From: an uncultured Pelagibacteraceae bacterium
GTDB taxonomy: Bacteria; Pseudomonadota; Alphaproteobacteria; Pelagibacterales; Pelagibacteraceae
NCBI GenBank assembly: GCA_902538495.1
Contig: CACBFJ010000005.1
Location: 20,169 to 84,168, forward strand
Length of the DNA stretch: 64,000 bases
Direction: 5' to 3'
Within the stretch, counting starts at the first letter, position 1; each line of letters opens with the position of its first letter. The notes under the pieces are model-generated. The model did no database searches. It was not told the origin of the DNA and saw only the letters and a list, made by a program, of their open reading frames with translations. Below are positions 63,690 through 64,000 of this stretch, piece after piece. Both the position numbers and the translations under genes were made by a program.

Positions 63690-64000
63690 TGAATCTTGAT
63701 GCTCTTAATAACCTATCATTAATAGTTTTACCATATCCTCTATTGGGAATTTTACATACTGCAATTGATCTATATTTCTTTTTTTTAATTTTTCTCAAAG
63801 TAGAATATAAATTTTTTGCGGCTTCTTTTAAATTTCCTTTTTGTGACAAAAAATAATAATTTGATTTACTTACTTTTTTCCTTCTAATCAACAAGTATGC
63901 TTCATCTTTATGAATATTTTTTGCATTCAGTCTGATGGGCAAACCTGGTGAATAATGAACCTTAAATTGACCTGGTGAAACGATTTTTGAAGGTTTGTTA
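63673..64000 (-). CDS. Threonylcarbamoyl-AMP synthase (Sua5/TsaC-type), 3' end only
   Basis: The minus frame stays open from 63673 to the window edge; the ORF-track start at 63942 is an internal TTG (Leu). Residues just inside the edge read KPSKIVSPGQFKVHYSPGLPIRL: the SPG..x..HYSPG linker motif of Sua5 (the longer, two-domain form), followed by the C-terminal Sua5 domain (KNIHKDEAYLLIRR; AAKNLYSTLRKIKKKKYRSIAVCKIPNRGYGKTINDRLLRAS). The enzyme makes threonylcarbamoyl-AMP for the t6A tRNA modification. The N-terminal YrdC domain lies outside the window. Confidence 0.8.
   Translation of the reverse strand, partial: NKPSKIVSPGQFKVHYSPGLPIRLNAKNIHKDEAYLLIRRKKVSKSNYYFLSQKGNLKEAAKNLYSTLRKIKKKKYRSIAVCKIPNRGYGKTINDRLLRASRFNEKTT

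Overview
This window looks like a chromosome segment of a SAR11-clade alphaproteobacterium (Candidatus Pelagibacter or a close relative). Four things support this. The DNA is extremely AT-rich and lysine/asparagine/isoleucine-rich. Spacers are tiny and genes often overlap. The second half holds an alphaproteobacterial gene set (TrcR/DUF1013, zinc-free L31 and L36, split PntAA/PntAB/PntB, a short aa3-oxidase subunit IV-like protein, YebC-Tol-Pal-CpoB, RpoH). Finally, a surface-glycan island lies directly in front of a solitary 5S rRNA, the position of a known SAR11 hypervariable region between 23S and 5S. No IS element, integrase, prophage or CRISPR array was seen.

Bases 1-29943 are the glycan island. 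Block 1 (about 1-13966, mostly +) has a ThDP enzyme plus SDR pair, a GT-B-like surface carbohydrate protein, an ABC flippase, gmd, a GT11 fucosyltransferase, several GT2/GT4 transferases, a lone antisense sulfotransferase-like gene and a CDP-paratose 2-epimerase-like SDR. Block 2 (13969-15823, -) has a second GT11 and a MraY/WecA-type initiating transferase. Block 3 (15867-23273, +) has Wzx-like and Wzy-like membrane proteins, two GT2s, a GT-C-like protein, fcl and galE. Block 4 (28670-23523, -) is a tightly overlapping operon: polyprenyl-phosphate GT2, rmlB, rmlA, an abequose/paratose-synthase-like reductase, rmlC, and a DegT-fold enzyme with His in place of the PLP lysine. It is followed by a frameshifted gene remnant. 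An O-antigen ligase-like gene (28696-29943, +) abuts the 5S rRNA. Together these could make, assemble, flip, polymerise and ligate a fucosylated polysaccharide that probably also carries a 3,6-dideoxyhexose.

The 5S rRNA is at 29984-30099. Two more glycan-type genes follow (a GT87-like GT-C and an SDR). The second overlaps rpmJ, where the conserved core begins: rpmJ, a CoxIV-like microprotein, pntAA-pntAB-pntB and a transaldolase-family gene.

Bases 36101-44379 (-) hold initiator tRNA, rpsU (no ATG start), trcR, rpmE, suhB, efp, thiE, class I fba, pgk, gap and tkt. This is a compact central-carbon and translation block. Bases 44433-60159 (+) hold a coiled-coil protein, zapA, fthC, a YmdB-type phosphoesterase, yebC, a phage-type RuvC-like nuclease, tolQ-R-A-B, pal, a strong terminator, cpoB, tilS, ftsH, folP, glmM, thiD and purA. 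Bases 60156-64000 hold rpoH, rluD, tRNA-Arg(TCG), an ABC-2 export pair and the 3' end of a Sua5/TsaC gene running off the window.

The best candidate for an undescribed system is the block-4 operon. It reads as a dTDP-linked, ColD-like route to a 3,6-dideoxyhexose (possibly ascarylose-like), with a YerE-like ThDP enzyme elsewhere in the island that could add a two-carbon branch. This is inference from motifs and needs biochemical or structural tests.
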